A stretch of 64,000 nt of DNA. Origin: Mycobacterium sp. 141. GTDB taxonomy: Bacteria > Actinomycetota > Actinomycetes > Mycobacteriales > Mycobacteriaceae. Made by a program: the position numbers and the translations under genes. Positions 24,547 to 33,279 of this stretch are shown here, one piece after another. The notes under the pieces were generated by a model that did not search any database, was not told the origin of the DNA, and worked only from the letters and a program-made list of their open reading frames with translations. Location: contig NZ_KB908257.1 of the NCBI RefSeq assembly GCF_000382405.1, positions 342,000-405,999 of the forward strand, in the 5' to 3' direction. How positions within the stretch are numbered: position 1 is the first letter of the stretch; every line of letters begins with the position of its first letter.

Positions 24547-26934
24547 GTGACGACCATGACCTCCGCTGGGCTGACCGATGCCGAAGTCGCCCAGCGGGTT
24601 GCCGAAGGCAAGACCAACGATGTGCCGACCCGCGCCGCGCGCAGCGTCTCGGACATCGTGCGGGCCAACGTCTTCACCCGCATCAACGCGATCCTGGGTG
24701 TGCTGTTCCTCATCGTGTTGTCGACCGGCTCGGTGATCAACGGGGCGTTCGGGCTGCTGATCATCGCCAACAGCGCCATCGGCATCATCCAAGAGCTGCG
24801 GGCCAAGCAGACTCTGGACAAGCTGGCCATCGTCGGGCAGGCGAAACCCAAGGTGCGCAGGCTCACTTCTTCCGGGCAGGCGTCCAGCCCCATGCTGCCC
24901 AGCGAGGTCGTGCTCGACGACGTCATCGAGCTGGGGCCGGGTGACCAGATCGTCGTGGACGGCGAGGTTCTGGAGGAATCCAGTCTTGAGGTCGACGAGT
25001 CGTTGCTCACCGGCGAAGCCGATCCGATCACCAAGCACGTCGGCGATACCGTGATGTCCGGCAGTTTCGTGGTGGCAGGCGCCGGGGCCTACCGCGCCAC
25101 CAAAGTCGGGCGCGAGGCCTATGCCGCCAAGCTTGCCGAAGAGGCCTCGAAGTTCACCCTGGTCAAATCCGAACTGCGTAACGGCATCAACAAGATCCTG
25201 CAGTTCATCACCTATCTTCTGGTGCCTGCCGGGCTGCTGACCATCTACACGCAACTGTTCACCACCCGGGCGGACTGGCATGACGCGGTACTGCGCATGG
25301 TCGGTGCACTGGTGCCGATGGTCCCGGAGGGCCTGGTGCTGATGACGTCGATCGCGTTCGCCGTCGGGGTGGTGCGGTTGGGCCGTCGGCAGTGCCTGGT
25401 CAACGAGTTGCCTGCGATCGAGGGGCTGGCCCGGGTCGACGTGGTGTGCGCCGACAAGACCGGCACGCTGACCGAGAACGGCATGCGGGTCAGCGATCTG
25501 AAGACCCTTGAACACCAAGGCGTGCCCGACGTACTGGCCCAGCTCGCGGCCGACGATGCCAGACCCAACGCCAGCATGGCCGCCATCGGCGAGGCGTACC
25601 GGATGCCGCCGGGCTGGACGGCCACCGCGACGGCGCCGTTCAAATCCGCGACCAAATGGAGCGGTGCATCCTATGGCGAGCACGGCAACTGGGTGATCGG
25701 TGCGCCGGATGTATTGCTGGATCCGGCTTCTCCGGTGGCAGAAGAAGCCGAGCAGATCGGTGCGCAGGGACTGCGGGTGCTGCTGCTCGGCTCCTCCGAC
25801 CTGCCGGTCGATGCGCCGCAGGCCCCGGGCGTCGTCACCCCGGTGGCTCTGGTGGTGCTGGAGCAGCGGGTGCGGCCCGACGCTCGTGACACACTGGAAT
25901 ACTTTGCCTCGCAACATGTCACGGTCAAGGTGATCTCCGGGGACAACGCGGTGTCGGTGGGTGCGGTGGCCGCCACGCTGGGCTTGCACGGGGAGACCCT
26001 GGATGCCCGCCGGCTGCCCGAGCAGCCCGAGGAGCTGGCCGACACGCTGGAGGAGTACACCACGTTCGGCCGGGTGCGGCCGGACCAGAAGCGCGCGATG
26101 GTGCATGCGCTGCAGTCGCGCGGCCACAACGTCGCGATGACCGGCGACGGCGTCAACGACGTGCTCGCGCTCAAGGACGCCGACATCGGCGTCGCGATGG
26201 GGTCGGGTAGTTCGGCGTCGCGGGCTGTGGCGCAGATCGTGCTGCTGGACAACAAGTTCGCGACGCTGCCCTACGTGGTCGGCGAGGGTCGCCGCGTGAT
26301 CGGCAACATCGAGCGGGTGTCGAATCTGTTCCTGACCAAGACCGTCTACTCGGTGCTGCTGGCCATCCTGGTGGCGTGCGCGGGGTTGTCGTCGCGGTTC
26401 TTCGGCACTGATCCGCTGTTGTTCCCGTTCCAGCCGATCCACGTCACCATCGCCGCCTGGTTCACGATCGGCATCCCGGCGTTCATCCTGTCGCTGGCGC
26501 CCAATACCGAGCGGGCCCACCCGGGATTCGTGCGTCGCGTCATGACGGCGGCCTTGCCGTCGGGTCTGGTGGTGGGCACTACCACGTTTGTGTCCTATCT
26601 GATCGCGTATCAAGGCCGTGCGGCGAGTGAAACCGAACAGACGCAGGCCTCCACTGCCGCCCTGATCACGTTGCTGGTGTCATCGCTGTGGGTGCTGTCC
26701 GTCGTGGCACGGCCCTACCAGTGGTGGCGGGTGGCTCTGGTCGTGGTGTCGGGTCTGGCCTATGTGGTGATCTTTTCCCTGCCGCTGGCCCAGCGCCTGT
26801 TCATGCTGGATCCGTCCAATCTCGCGGTGAGCTCGGTTGCCCTCGGGATCGGTCTGATCGGTGCGGTGCTCATCGAGGTGTTGTGGTGGGTGCAGGGTGC
26901 TGTGCTGGGTGAACGGCGTCGCTTGTGGAGATAG
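24547..26934 (+). CDS. ctpE: P-type calcium ATPase CtpE
   Basis: About 795-aa P-type ATPase. The actuator motif appears as LLTGEADP, the phosphorylation site is DKTGTLTE with Asp303, and the hinge is [21 protein letters not shown]. About ten membrane helices are visible, including the [10 protein letters not shown] ion-binding helix. The sequence and length fit CtpE, a calcium transporter needed under calcium limitation in mycobacteria (established knowledge). I chose GTG 24547, giving the length I recall for M. tuberculosis; ATG 24472 lies within the repeat array and would add 25 repeat-encoded residues. Array 24449-24545 precedes it, with GGAGAG as possible ribosome-binding site. Confidence 0.93.
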   Translation: MTTMTSAGLTDAEVAQRVAEGKTNDVPTRAARSVSDIVRANVFTRINAILGVLFLIVLSTGSVINGAFGLLIIANSAIGIIQELRAKQTLDKLAIVGQAKPKVRRLTSSGQASSPMLPSEVVLDDVIELGPGDQIVVDGEVLEESSLEVDESLLTGEADPITKHVGDTVMSGSFVVAGAGAYRATKVGREAYAAKLAEEASKFTLVKSELRNGINKILQFITYLLVPAGLLTIYTQLFTTRADWHDAVLRMVGALVPMVPEGLVLMTSIAFAVGVVRLGRRQCLVNELPAIEGLARVDVVCADKTGTLTENGMRVSDLKTLEHQGVPDVLAQLAADDARPNASMAAIGEAYRMPPGWTATATAPFKSATKWSGASYGEHGNWVIGAPDVLLDPASPVAEEAEQIGAQGLRVLLLGSSDLPVDAPQAPGVVTPVALVVLEQRVRPDARDTLEYFASQHVTVKVISGDNAVSVGAVAATLGLHGETLDARRLPEQPEELADTLEEYTTFGRVRPDQKRAMVHALQSRGHNVAMTGDGVNDVLALKDADIGVAMGSGSSASRAVAQIVLLDNKFATLPYVVGEGRRVIGNIERVSNLFLTKTVYSVLLAILVACAGLSSRFFGTDPLLFPFQPIHVTIAAWFTIGIPAFILSLAPNTERAHPGFVRRVMTAALPSGLVVGTTTFVSYLIAYQGRAASETEQTQASTAALITLLVSSLWVLSVVARPYQWWRVALVVVSGLAYVVIFSLPLAQRLFMLDPSNLAVSSVALGIGLIGAVLIEVLWWVQGAVLGERRRLWR

Positions 26935-27005
26935 CTGAGACGCGGCAGACTGGCAGCGAAATGCGTCCTGCGTTTCCGACGAGTCTCAGACGATAGGGTG
27001 GGCAC

Positions 27006-27185
27006 ATGAGTTTCCTGGACAAGGCCAAAGACCTGCTGTCGCAGAACGCCGACAAGGTGGACACCGCCATCGACAAGGCAGGCGACATGCTCGACGAGAA
27101 GACCGACGGCAAATTCTCGAGCGTTGTGGACAAGGTGCAGGATGCCGCCAAGAACGCCATCCAGAAGGACGAGCCGACGCAATAA
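27006..27185 (+). CDS. Antitoxin Rv0909-like small protein
   Basis: 59-aa Lys/Asp-rich helical protein starting MSFLDKAKDLLSQNADKV and ending QKDEPTQ. It matches the Rv0909 family, annotated as the antitoxin of an SRPBCC-type toxin pair. Alternating hydrophobic and charged residues suggest an amphipathic helix, similar to CsbD/antitoxin-type small proteins. It is followed 3 bases later by the Rv0910-like gene, so the two are cotranscribed in the antitoxin-first order. Confidence 0.85.
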   Translation: MSFLDKAKDLLSQNADKVDTAIDKAGDMLDEKTDGKFSSVVDKVQDAAKNAIQKDEPTQ

Positions 27186-27188
27186 CCT

Positions 27189-27635
27189 ATGGCGAAACTT
27201 TCTGTCTCCGTTGACGTTCCACTGCCACCGGAGAAGGCGTGGGAGTACGCCTCGGATCTGTCTCGCTACGACGAGTGGTTGAGCATTCACCGGGCGTGGC
27301 GGTCGAAGCTGCCGGAGACCCTGGAAAAGGGCACCGTCCTCGACTCGATCGTCGAGGTCAAAGGCATGCTGAACCGCATCAAGTGGACGCTCGTGCACTA
27401 CCGGCCGCCGGAGGCTCTGACCCTCAACGGCGACGGTCGGGGCGGGGTCAAGGTGAAGCTGCTCGGCAAGATCAAACCGGCGGCGGTCGATGGCGGCGAG
27501 GGGGCGACGGTGACATTCGACGTGCATCTCGGCGGCCCGGCACTGTTCGGGCCGATCGGCATGGTCGTGGCGGCCGCGCTCCGCAGCGATATTCAGGACT
27601 CCCTGAACAAGTTCAAGTCCTTGTGCGCCTCGTAA
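27189..27635 (+). CDS. Toxin Rv0910-like SRPBCC protein
   Basis: 148-aa START/SRPBCC-fold protein: begins MAKLSVSVDVPLPPEKAWEY, has DLSRYDEWLSIH as the typical second-strand block, and ends with a long C-terminal helix RSDIQDSLNKFKSLCAS that closes the ligand cavity. Rv0910 is listed as the toxin partner of Rv0909; the mode of action is not settled and a simple lipid- or polyketide-binding role remains possible. The gene ends with a hairpin of the GAGCAGACGC family 11 bases downstream. Confidence 0.85.
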   Translation: MAKLSVSVDVPLPPEKAWEYASDLSRYDEWLSIHRAWRSKLPETLEKGTVLDSIVEVKGMLNRIKWTLVHYRPPEALTLNGDGRGGVKVKLLGKIKPAAVDGGEGATVTFDVHLGGPALFGPIGMVVAAALRSDIQDSLNKFKSLCAS

Positions 27636-27645
27636 CGTTCTACGC

Positions 27646-27702
27646 CGAGCAGACGCGGTGGTACCTCAACACCGGCGTGTCGCGTACTTGGATGTCTGCT
27701 CG
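27646..27702 (+). terminator. Hairpin of the GAGCAGAC family
   Basis: CGAGCAGAC (27646-27654) and GTCTGCTCG (27694-27702) form a perfect 9-bp stem with a 39-base loop that itself has partial pairing. The preceding bases GCCGAGCAGACGC are identical to the gltA2 terminator arm at 4338-4348. Its position just after the Rv0910-like stop supports a terminator role. Confidence 0.55.
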
Positions 27703-27705
27703 CCG

Positions 27706-27786
27706 TTGAACACCCCGTATGGCCGGTTGGCGGCCGTCGCCGATCTGACCGGCGCCGCGTTCAATCTGTCGTCACTGCAGGACTGA
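27706..27786 (+). pseudogene. C-terminal relic of a VOC/glyoxalase protein (Rv0911-like)
   Basis: A 26-codon stretch reads LNTPYGRLAAVADLTGAAFN plus a short tail and stop. The TPYGR-x-A-x-x-x-D-x-x-G-x-x-F pattern is the typical last strand of VOC-family proteins. In M. tuberculosis Rv0911, a two-domain VOC protein, follows Rv0910, so this is best read as what remains after deletion, with the hairpin now abutting it. No start codon context is seen. Confidence 0.65.
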
Positions 27787-27828
27787 CCTCGGTTCTTCCG
27801 GACAGTTCTCCCGCCGCGTTGGGTGTGC

Positions 27829-28275
27829 TCAGTCGGACGTCGCGCCCAACGCGAAGTCGGCGAAGTCGAAGCCCGGCACCACCACGCAACTGACCAGCGC
27901 TGCTTCGTCATCCAGCGGTCGCGCCCGCTGCCAGTGGCCCGGCGGCACCAGCAATTGCGGATGCTGCCGGGCCGTGATGTCGGGGCCGAGCACGTGCGTC
28001 GCCGCGTCGTCCTGTGCAACACCGATTTCCAGCACCAGTGGACTACCGCGGTGGTGGAACCACAGTTCGGCACTGCGCACCGTGTGCCAGGCCGACTGCT
28101 GTCCGGGCATCAGCAGGAACAGGATCGCCGTACCCGCACTGCGCGGCCCGTTGTAGCCCGGGGGCAACGCAGCCTCGCTCACGCTCAGGTCACTGCGCCA
28201 GGTCTCCCGGTACCAGCCGCCCTCCGGGTGTGGCGACAGATCGAGCTTGCGGGCCCAGTCCGGTAGCAACGTCAC
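27829..28275 (-). CDS. Cupin (DUF985) protein
   Basis: 148-aa double-stranded beta-helix protein of the Cupin_5/DUF985 type. The N-terminal WARKLDLSPHPEGGWYRETW block is diagnostic, followed by GTAILFLLMPGQQSAWHTV with the cupin His, FHHRGSPLVLEI and VPPGHWQRARPL. The family binds metal or sugar-like ligands; function is not known. GTG 28273-28275 is chosen because the conserved domain starts immediately after. It is divergent from the membrane protein gene 20 bases away. Confidence 0.85.
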   Translation of the reverse strand: MTLLPDWARKLDLSPHPEGGWYRETWRSDLSVSEAALPPGYNGPRSAGTAILFLLMPGQQSAWHTVRSAELWFHHRGSPLVLEIGVAQDDAATHVLGPDITARQHPQLLVPPGHWQRARPLDDEAALVSCVVVPGFDFADFALGATSD

Positions 28276-28294
28276 ACCCGATAGTCTCGTCGCT

Positions 28295-28723
28295 ATGGTG
28301 CGTCTGCGTCCAGGTTGGCTGGTAGCCCTGTGCGCCGCCGTTCTGGTGGTGGTCGCCTGGTTGCCGTGGTTGACGACGAGCGCCAACGGCGGCGGCCGGG
28401 CCAACGCGATCGGCGGAGCGGTCGGCAGCATCGTGCTTCGCCAGGGTTTCGGCGCGGGGCAGTTGATCGTGTTGCTCTCCTCCACGCTGATCGTGGCCGG
28501 TGCCATGGCCGGGCGTGGGCTGTCCGAACGGATGGCATCAGCTGCGGCGCTGCTGGTTTCGCTCCTGCTGATCGCAGTGACCGGGTGGTACTACACCCTC
28601 AACGTCAAACCTCCGGTCGCAGCGGGCTACGGCCTCTATGTCGGCGGGGGACTGGCCGTAGCCGCGGCGGCATGTTCGGTGTGGGCGTTGGTGTCCACTC
28701 TGGGGAAGAAAATGAGCTCATGA
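28295..28723 (+). CDS. Four-helix membrane protein (Rv0912-like)
   Basis: 142-aa integral membrane protein with four hydrophobic segments (about residues 6-24, 51-66, 81-101 and 111-131). The WLPWLTTSANGGGRANAIGG loop after the first helix is recognisable in actinobacterial Trp-associated (TrpE/anthranilate operon) membrane proteins, so a distant relation is possible. Position agrees with Rv0912. ATG 28295 was chosen over upstream in-frame codons that overlap the divergent cupin gene. The stop overlaps the GNAT start by 4 bases. Confidence 0.8.
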   Translation: MVRLRPGWLVALCAAVLVVVAWLPWLTTSANGGGRANAIGGAVGSIVLRQGFGAGQLIVLLSSTLIVAGAMAGRGLSERMASAAALLVSLLLIAVTGWYYTLNVKPPVAAGYGLYVGGGLAVAAAACSVWALVSTLGKKMSS

Positions 28724-29310
28724 GCGAATTCGTCGAACCGGTGGAACTGACCGGCCGGCAGTGGGTACGGCTGGAACCGCTGACCCGTGCGCATATCCCG
28801 GAGATCGACGCTGTCGCTGCCGACGGTGAGCTGGGCACGTTCTGGTACACCATGACCCCGGCTCCCGGCAGGGCCGAGCAATGGGTCGAGCGCATGCTGG
28901 AGCTGCGGGCCGCGGACGACGGGGTGAGCTTCGTGGTCCGGGCGCTCGACGGCCGGCTTGTCGGCTCGTCCAGCTATCTGCATGTGGACGGGCCCAACCG
29001 CCGGCTGGAGATCGGCCACACCTGGTACGTCCGGGATGTTCGTCGCACCGGCGTCAACGCTGAGACGAAGCTGCTGCTGCTCGGCCACGCCTTCGACGAA
29101 TTGAACTGCGTAGCAGTGGAATTCCGCACCCATTTCTTCAACTTCGCCAGCCGGGCCGCGATCGAGCGGTTGGGTGCCAAGCTGGACGGGGTACTGCGCA
29201 GCCACCAGATCGCGCCTGACGGCTCGCGGCGGGACACTGTGGTGTACTCACTCCTCGACATCGAATGGCCTGCTGCGCGCAACAATCTGAGATTCCGGCT
29301 CGATCGCTGA
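28720..29310 (+). CDS. GNAT-family N-acetyltransferase
   Basis: 196-aa RimJ/RimL-type acetyltransferase. The opening LTGRQWVRLEPLTRAHIPEI is the usual first strand/helix, and LEIGHTWYVRDVRRTGVNAETKLLLLGHAF matches the acetyl-CoA binding loop region of this subfamily (Arg-x-Gly-x-Asn replacing the classic Q/RxxGxG/A). The block HFFNFASRAAIERLGAKLDG is the conserved motif B region. Target may be an N-terminal amine or small amine; not determinable. ATG overlaps the stop of the upstream membrane protein (ATGA). Confidence 0.88.
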   Translation: MSEFVEPVELTGRQWVRLEPLTRAHIPEIDAVAADGELGTFWYTMTPAPGRAEQWVERMLELRAADDGVSFVVRALDGRLVGSSSYLHVDGPNRRLEIGHTWYVRDVRRTGVNAETKLLLLGHAFDELNCVAVEFRTHFFNFASRAAIERLGAKLDGVLRSHQIAPDGSRRDTVVYSLLDIEWPAARNNLRFRLDR

Positions 29311-29372
29311 CCTACCTGCGGGCTGACCGACCCCAATATCGCGCACCCGCAACGGTTCTCCGCACCGGTCGC

Positions 29373-29453
29373 TCAGTGATCCCCGGCGGCGACCAGCAGG
29401 GTCCATTCGTCACCGAGTAGACCGAGCATCCGGCTGACGGCATTGGGCCGCAC
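29373..29453 (-). pseudogene. N-terminal relic of an HxlR regulator
   Basis: A 26-codon frame reads VRPNAVSRMLGLLGDEWTLL then stops after VAAGDH. The pattern x-x-x-R-x-L-x-L-L-G-D-x-W-T-L-L is the diagnostic start of HxlR-type winged helix proteins; the remaining ~90 residues of a complete regulator are absent. Surrounding 29311-29593 holds no other gene. Confidence 0.55.
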
Positions 29454-29593
29454 TTAGATCCGCCATCGGTGCAGCCGCAGCAGGTCCTCCGGTGCGGCCG
29501 TCGGCCTTGGGATGCGCTGACACGCCAAGACCCGTTGGGAATCCACTGGACCAGTCCTCGTTCAGCAATGTGCGTGCGCCCCCGGGTGTAGGG

Positions 29594-30823
29594 TCACGCG
29601 ACCGAACCTCGTGTGACGACGAAACTGACGGTCGTAGCGGTGCTGCCGCCGAAGTTCAACGTGCCGAAGGTGTTTGCCCCGTCGACCTGATAGCCGCCCG
29701 CCCTACCACTGACCTGCTTGGCTGCATCCACCAGCATGCGGACTCCAGAGGCTCCTACGGGATGCCCGCCGCCGATCAACCCACCGCTCGGGTTGATCGG
29801 CAATCGGCCGCCGATCTCGATCTCCCCGTTCTCGATGGCCTTCCACGACTCACCCGGGCTGGTCAGCCCGATGTGGTCGATGGTCAGGTACTCGCTCGGG
29901 GTGAAGCAGTCGTGTACCTCGAAACCGTCGACATCGCCGAGCGTGACGTGGGCCCGATCGAATGCGTCCTGCACTGCGTTGTGGACGTGGGGTAGCAGGT
30001 ACGGGTCGCCGTCCGCCGGTGCGTCAGCTCGGTCCAACTTCTCTCGCAGTCCCAAACCGACTGTGCGGTGGCCCCAACCGGCGATACGCGCGAGAGGTCT
30101 GGCTCGCCGATGGTTGTCCAGAAACGCGTCGGTGGCCAGCACCACACCTGCGCCGCCGTCGGTCAGCGGGCTGCAGTCGGAGTGCCGAATACGGCCTTCC
30201 ACAAGGGGATTGGCGGTGTTGTCGTCGATGGTCAAGTCGGGCAGCGTCCAATTACGGCTCTGCGCATTCGGATTGGCTCGCGCGTTGCGGAAATTCAGCG
30301 TGGCAATGGCATCCAGATGAGCGCTGAGCAGGCCGTACCGACGGTCATACTCGTCGGCGATCTGAGAGAACATCGATGGCCACAAGAACGTCGCGTCGGT
30401 GCCCTCGTGATCGGTCCATGCTGCCGTGCCGAGATGACGTGCGGCGATGTCGCCGGGCACAGTTTTCTCCAACTCGACACCGATGACCAGCGCGCTTTCG
30501 TAGGCCCCCGAGCGTAGATCCGAGACGCCGGCGAGGGTGGCGATGCTGCCCGACGCGCAGGCCGCTTCGTGGCGCGAGGATGGAGTCGCCCAGAGGCCCT
30601 CGTGCACGGTAGCCGGCATCGCGCCGAGGTGTGCTTGGTGAGCAAACAACTCGCCGAACGCATTCGCGACGTGGACCACGCCGATGTCGGCGGCCTCGAC
30701 TTTCGCTGCAGCCAACGTGTTGTCGACGATTTCGCAAGTCAGATCGGCGAAGTCAAGCTCCTCGCGGGTCAGATTGCGGGCGAAGTCACTCTGGTATCCG
30801 CCCAGAATCCAGACGTTCTCCAT
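29594..30823 (-). CDS. Thiolase / SCP2-like acetyl-CoA acetyltransferase (Rv0914c-like)
   Basis: 409-aa thiolase-superfamily protein. The nucleophilic Cys lies in HEAACASGSIAT (about residue 89), the second Cys/His element is FEVHDCFTPSE, and the final active-site loop is NPSGGLIGGGHPVGASG. These match the SCP2-thiolase-like branch, which often acts on steroid or fatty acyl-CoA side chains, usually with a DUF35 partner. No DUF35 gene is next to it here. The position matches Rv0914c. Physiological substrate is inferred only. Confidence 0.9.
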   Translation of the reverse strand: MENVWILGGYQSDFARNLTREELDFADLTCEIVDNTLAAAKVEAADIGVVHVANAFGELFAHQAHLGAMPATVHEGLWATPSSRHEAACASGSIATLAGVSDLRSGAYESALVIGVELEKTVPGDIAARHLGTAAWTDHEGTDATFLWPSMFSQIADEYDRRYGLLSAHLDAIATLNFRNARANPNAQSRNWTLPDLTIDDNTANPLVEGRIRHSDCSPLTDGGAGVVLATDAFLDNHRRARPLARIAGWGHRTVGLGLREKLDRADAPADGDPYLLPHVHNAVQDAFDRAHVTLGDVDGFEVHDCFTPSEYLTIDHIGLTSPGESWKAIENGEIEIGGRLPINPSGGLIGGGHPVGASGVRMLVDAAKQVSGRAGGYQVDGANTFGTLNFGGSTATTVSFVVTRGSVA

Positions 30824-30926
30824 GACGGGAGGCTACTGCAACTAAGAGAGTGACTAGGTCTGATTCAACCGGAGGTTTGTCGTTGCTTTGTGAGTATTTG
30901 CAGCCGAGTTTTCGGCTCCACAGCAC

Positions 30927-31487
30927 TCAGCCGTGCTCCTCGCCGTCGAACCTGATGTCGTCCAGTTCACCGGCCTTGGCCTGCAGCCGATCGCTGATGA
31001 AGGTGTCGGCGGCCACCAATCGCTCGGCGTTCCAGCGGATGTCTTCTTCGTGCCCGCGGGCGGCCGTGTGGCGGGCGGCCACGTTCAAGAGGTCTGGACG
31101 GCGGGTGTCGCGCACCGAGAGATCGTCGCCGACCTTGAAGCCTGCGTCCTCCGCCTCTGTTATTGCTTCGAGGACCTTGCGCTGTGCGGCGTGAATGTCG
31201 GCAATGCCGTTCTCTGCGATGTCAGCCGCCTCCACAATGACGTCGGCGTGACTGCGGACGACGGCGGCGTCGGCGGTCGCCCGGTCCAGTGCGGCGTCCT
31301 TGGCCTCACCTTCCCATTCGGTGCCTCCGGGCATCGCCACATCCAAACGGTGCTGTGCGAACAGTGTGTCAGACTCGCTGGCAGAGGTGCGCCACCGATT
31401 TGCGGCCACCGCTAGGTGGGAAGTGTCCCAGTTCTCGATCTGAGACCGTGAGGGGAGAACCGGCTCCGGCGAAGCGGCCGAGTTCAT
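30927..31487 (-). CDS. Type VII-type helical N-domain, no toxin domain (second locus)
   Basis: 186-aa protein with N-terminal block LPSRSQIENWDTSHLAVAAN, then long helices with TEWEGEAKDAALDRATADAA and ITEAEDAGFKVGDDLSVRDT. I recognise this as the N-terminal domain of large mycobacterial proteins in which further C-terminal sequence normally follows the EGIRFDGE-type end (LDDIRFDGEEHG here). The frame stops directly after that block, so the protein is likely C-terminally truncated. Its ATG overlaps the stop of the small upstream gene (ATGA), and translation is coupled. It is separated by about 100 bases from the thiolase gene. Confidence 0.7.
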   Translation of the reverse strand: MNSAASPEPVLPSRSQIENWDTSHLAVAANRWRTSASESDTLFAQHRLDVAMPGGTEWEGEAKDAALDRATADAAVVRSHADVIVEAADIAENGIADIHAAQRKVLEAITEAEDAGFKVGDDLSVRDTRRPDLLNVAARHTAARGHEEDIRWNAERLVAADTFISDRLQAKAGELDDIRFDGEEHG

Positions 31488-31759
31488 ACCGATCGGGTAA
31501 CTGCATCCGCACCTTCGTCATCGGTGTCGGCATAGCGGATCGCTGCCGTGCTCATTGCCGTGTGGTGTCTGCCCATCCGGGCCGACTGACGGATGCGGAC
31601 GGAGGTGACTGCAGCGCCGAACTGCAAGACTCCTGCGTGACTGGGTTGGCCACCTGGACCGTGGCCGGTTTCTAGATTTTCCACGAGCCTATCCGAGATG
31701 TCAGTACTACGTGCCGCGGCCGCGTTCAAGCCCGCAACATCGACTGTAAGACCTGCCAT
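31484..31759 (-). CDS. EspC/DUF2580-like type VII target (second locus)
   Basis: 91-aa protein starting MAGLTVDVAGLNAAAARSTD, with the LTVDVxGL opening typical of EspC/DUF2580-type proteins that precede WXG-domain effectors. A Gly/His-rich stretch separates it from a second helix ending EGADAVTRSV. There is no signal peptide. GAGGGGCAC provides a ribosome-binding site. It forms a two-gene coupled operon with the following 186-aa protein, parallel to the pair at 17.3-18.2 kb. Confidence 0.65.
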   Translation of the reverse strand: MAGLTVDVAGLNAAAARSTDISDRLVENLETGHGPGGQPSHAGVLQFGAAVTSVRIRQSARMGRHHTAMSTAAIRYADTDDEGADAVTRSV

Positions 31760-32111
31760 TTAGTGCCCCTCGCCACACACAACAGAGTGCCCCTCGCACA
31801 CCACAGACAGTCCGGACGCTACCACTGCTGAAAATACCTATGCGCAGTGCGGGTTTTGTGAGCAGCCGGTCGTCCTCGCCCTTTAGGGCATTATGCCTGG
31901 TAGCCCGGTTGTGAGACTGCTATCCCGGATGTGGGTGAACATTCTTCGGCGGCCGCGCATCGTCGGCGGGTCGGACGACGAAGCTATATCCACAGCCTCT
32001 ATCCACAGTGGGGATGAATTACACGCGTGTGGTTCGATCGGTGCCCGGTGGTGGCTGCGGCAGAAGAATTTAGTGCTGGGCAGCACCGATAGCATCGAAT
32101 GCGTACGCACC
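31760..32111. other. 352-base region without a gene
   Basis: Next to the type VII-type operon a 12-base unit AGTGCCCCTCGC is repeated (31762-31773 and 31786-31797), and this includes the operon's ribosome-binding site. Farther on, TATCCACAG occurs twice at 31987-31995 and 32000-32008, each one base short of a consensus DnaA box. No supported gene is seen on either strand. Confidence 0.5.
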
Positions 32112-33076
32112 TCAGGTGCCCTTCACGTTGAGGACCTGGCGCAATTCGTGTTCCACCTCCACGAGGTCAGCAGCGTCGGCCATCACCTGGTCGATGTCCT
32201 TGTAGGCATCGGGAATTTCGTCGACGGGTCAGCCATACGTCGCGGCCGCCGTGCTGCTCCTTCTGGGTGTAGTTGTGGTGGCAATTCACACGCTCGACCT
32301 CGATGTCCTCGGCGGTGTCGGCATCGCTACCCATCCACCTCGCCAGTATCGCGCGGAACCGGTCTATCATCTCGGCGCGGTTCTCCAGCGCGAACCGCTG
32401 CGCCCACTGCAATTCCCTGATGTAACAGGAGAATTCGGGTGCTGACTGCGGCAGATATGCGAGGTCCGGGTTCGGCAGGTCGATTTGCCAGCTCCCGCAC
32501 AGACGCTGCGCTACCTTGATGTGCTTCTGCGCGATCTTGTTGCCGACGCCGCGCGATCCAGAGTGCAGGAACATCCACACGCGCTGCTGCTCGTCCAGGC
32601 ACAGCTCGATGAAATGGTTACCGCCGCCGAGTGAGCCGAGCTCTTCCCGCCACTTCGGCGAGTGCGACAGGTCGATGTGCTCGGCGCGTGCCCTGTCTTC
32701 GAGGTCAGCAAGCCGATCGCGAGTGAAGGGAAAGCGGTCGACGGCGGTGTTGTAATTGCCCGGCGAGCGGTGTGGCGCTCTCGATCGCATCGCGCAGATC
32801 GACGAGGGCGCGGCCATCCAGGTCCCGTCGGTTATAGATGGTGCGGGCGGCGATCATGCCGCAGCCGATGTCGACGCCTATCGCTGCCGGGATGACGGCG
32901 TCGATCGTCGGGATGACGGTGCCGACCGCTGATCCCTTACCGCTGTGGGCGTCGGGCATCAGCGCTACGTGCGGATGCACAAACGGCATGGCTGCGGTCT
33001 CTTTCGCCTGCTCGATGGTGTTGTCATCGATGTGCGAGGCGAAGTTGAGCAGCTTGTGGCCGTCGATCTGGTGCAC
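32112..33076 (-). pseudogene. rtcB: RNA ligase RtcB, broken by frameshift and deletion
   Basis: Three pieces of one RtcB protein lie in different frames. The first (from ATG 33076) has the metal-site motif GVDIGCGM and runs to about 32770. The second has SPGNYNTAVDRFPFT, GGGNHFIE, HSGSRGVG and CHHNYTQKE to about 32240. The third reads EIPDAYKDIDQVMADAADLV and ends with TGA at 32112. A small frameshift separates the first two. The join between the second and third lacks roughly 80-100 residues, including the SHGAGR block that carries the guanylylated His. RtcB seals 2',3'-cyclic phosphate RNA ends; this copy cannot be active. Confidence 0.85.
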
Positions 33077-33166
33077 GCTTCTGATTCTCCCGGGGCTCTC
33101 GACCGATATTCGCGGTCAATGCATCAGCGAAGTTGCGGAGCTTGAGGCAGATATCCTTTGCCACAT

Positions 33167-33213
33167 GTGCTATCACGGGTGATACCAAAAAATTTGATAC
33201 CACCGGTGATAGC
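33167..33213. repeat. Inverted repeat with TGATACCA/TGATAGCA units
   Basis: TGCTATCACGGGTG (33167-33180) and CACCGGTGATAGCA (33200-33213) pair with one mismatch. Between and overlapping them are two TGATACCA units in direct orientation. The centre is A/T-rich. It lies between the broken rtcB and the tRNA-Arg gene. It could be an operator or a recombination site. Confidence 0.6.
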
Positions 33214-33279
33214 AGGTTTGCAGAGCGTATGCCCAGGATTTCCTGATACTCATGTGACAGGTGTGGCCATTATTGAGTG

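Noticed and set aside
24538..26613. 691-codon minus-strand frame opposite ctpE
   Set aside because: Antisense reading of ctpE with His/Arg/Gln-rich sequence, no motif.
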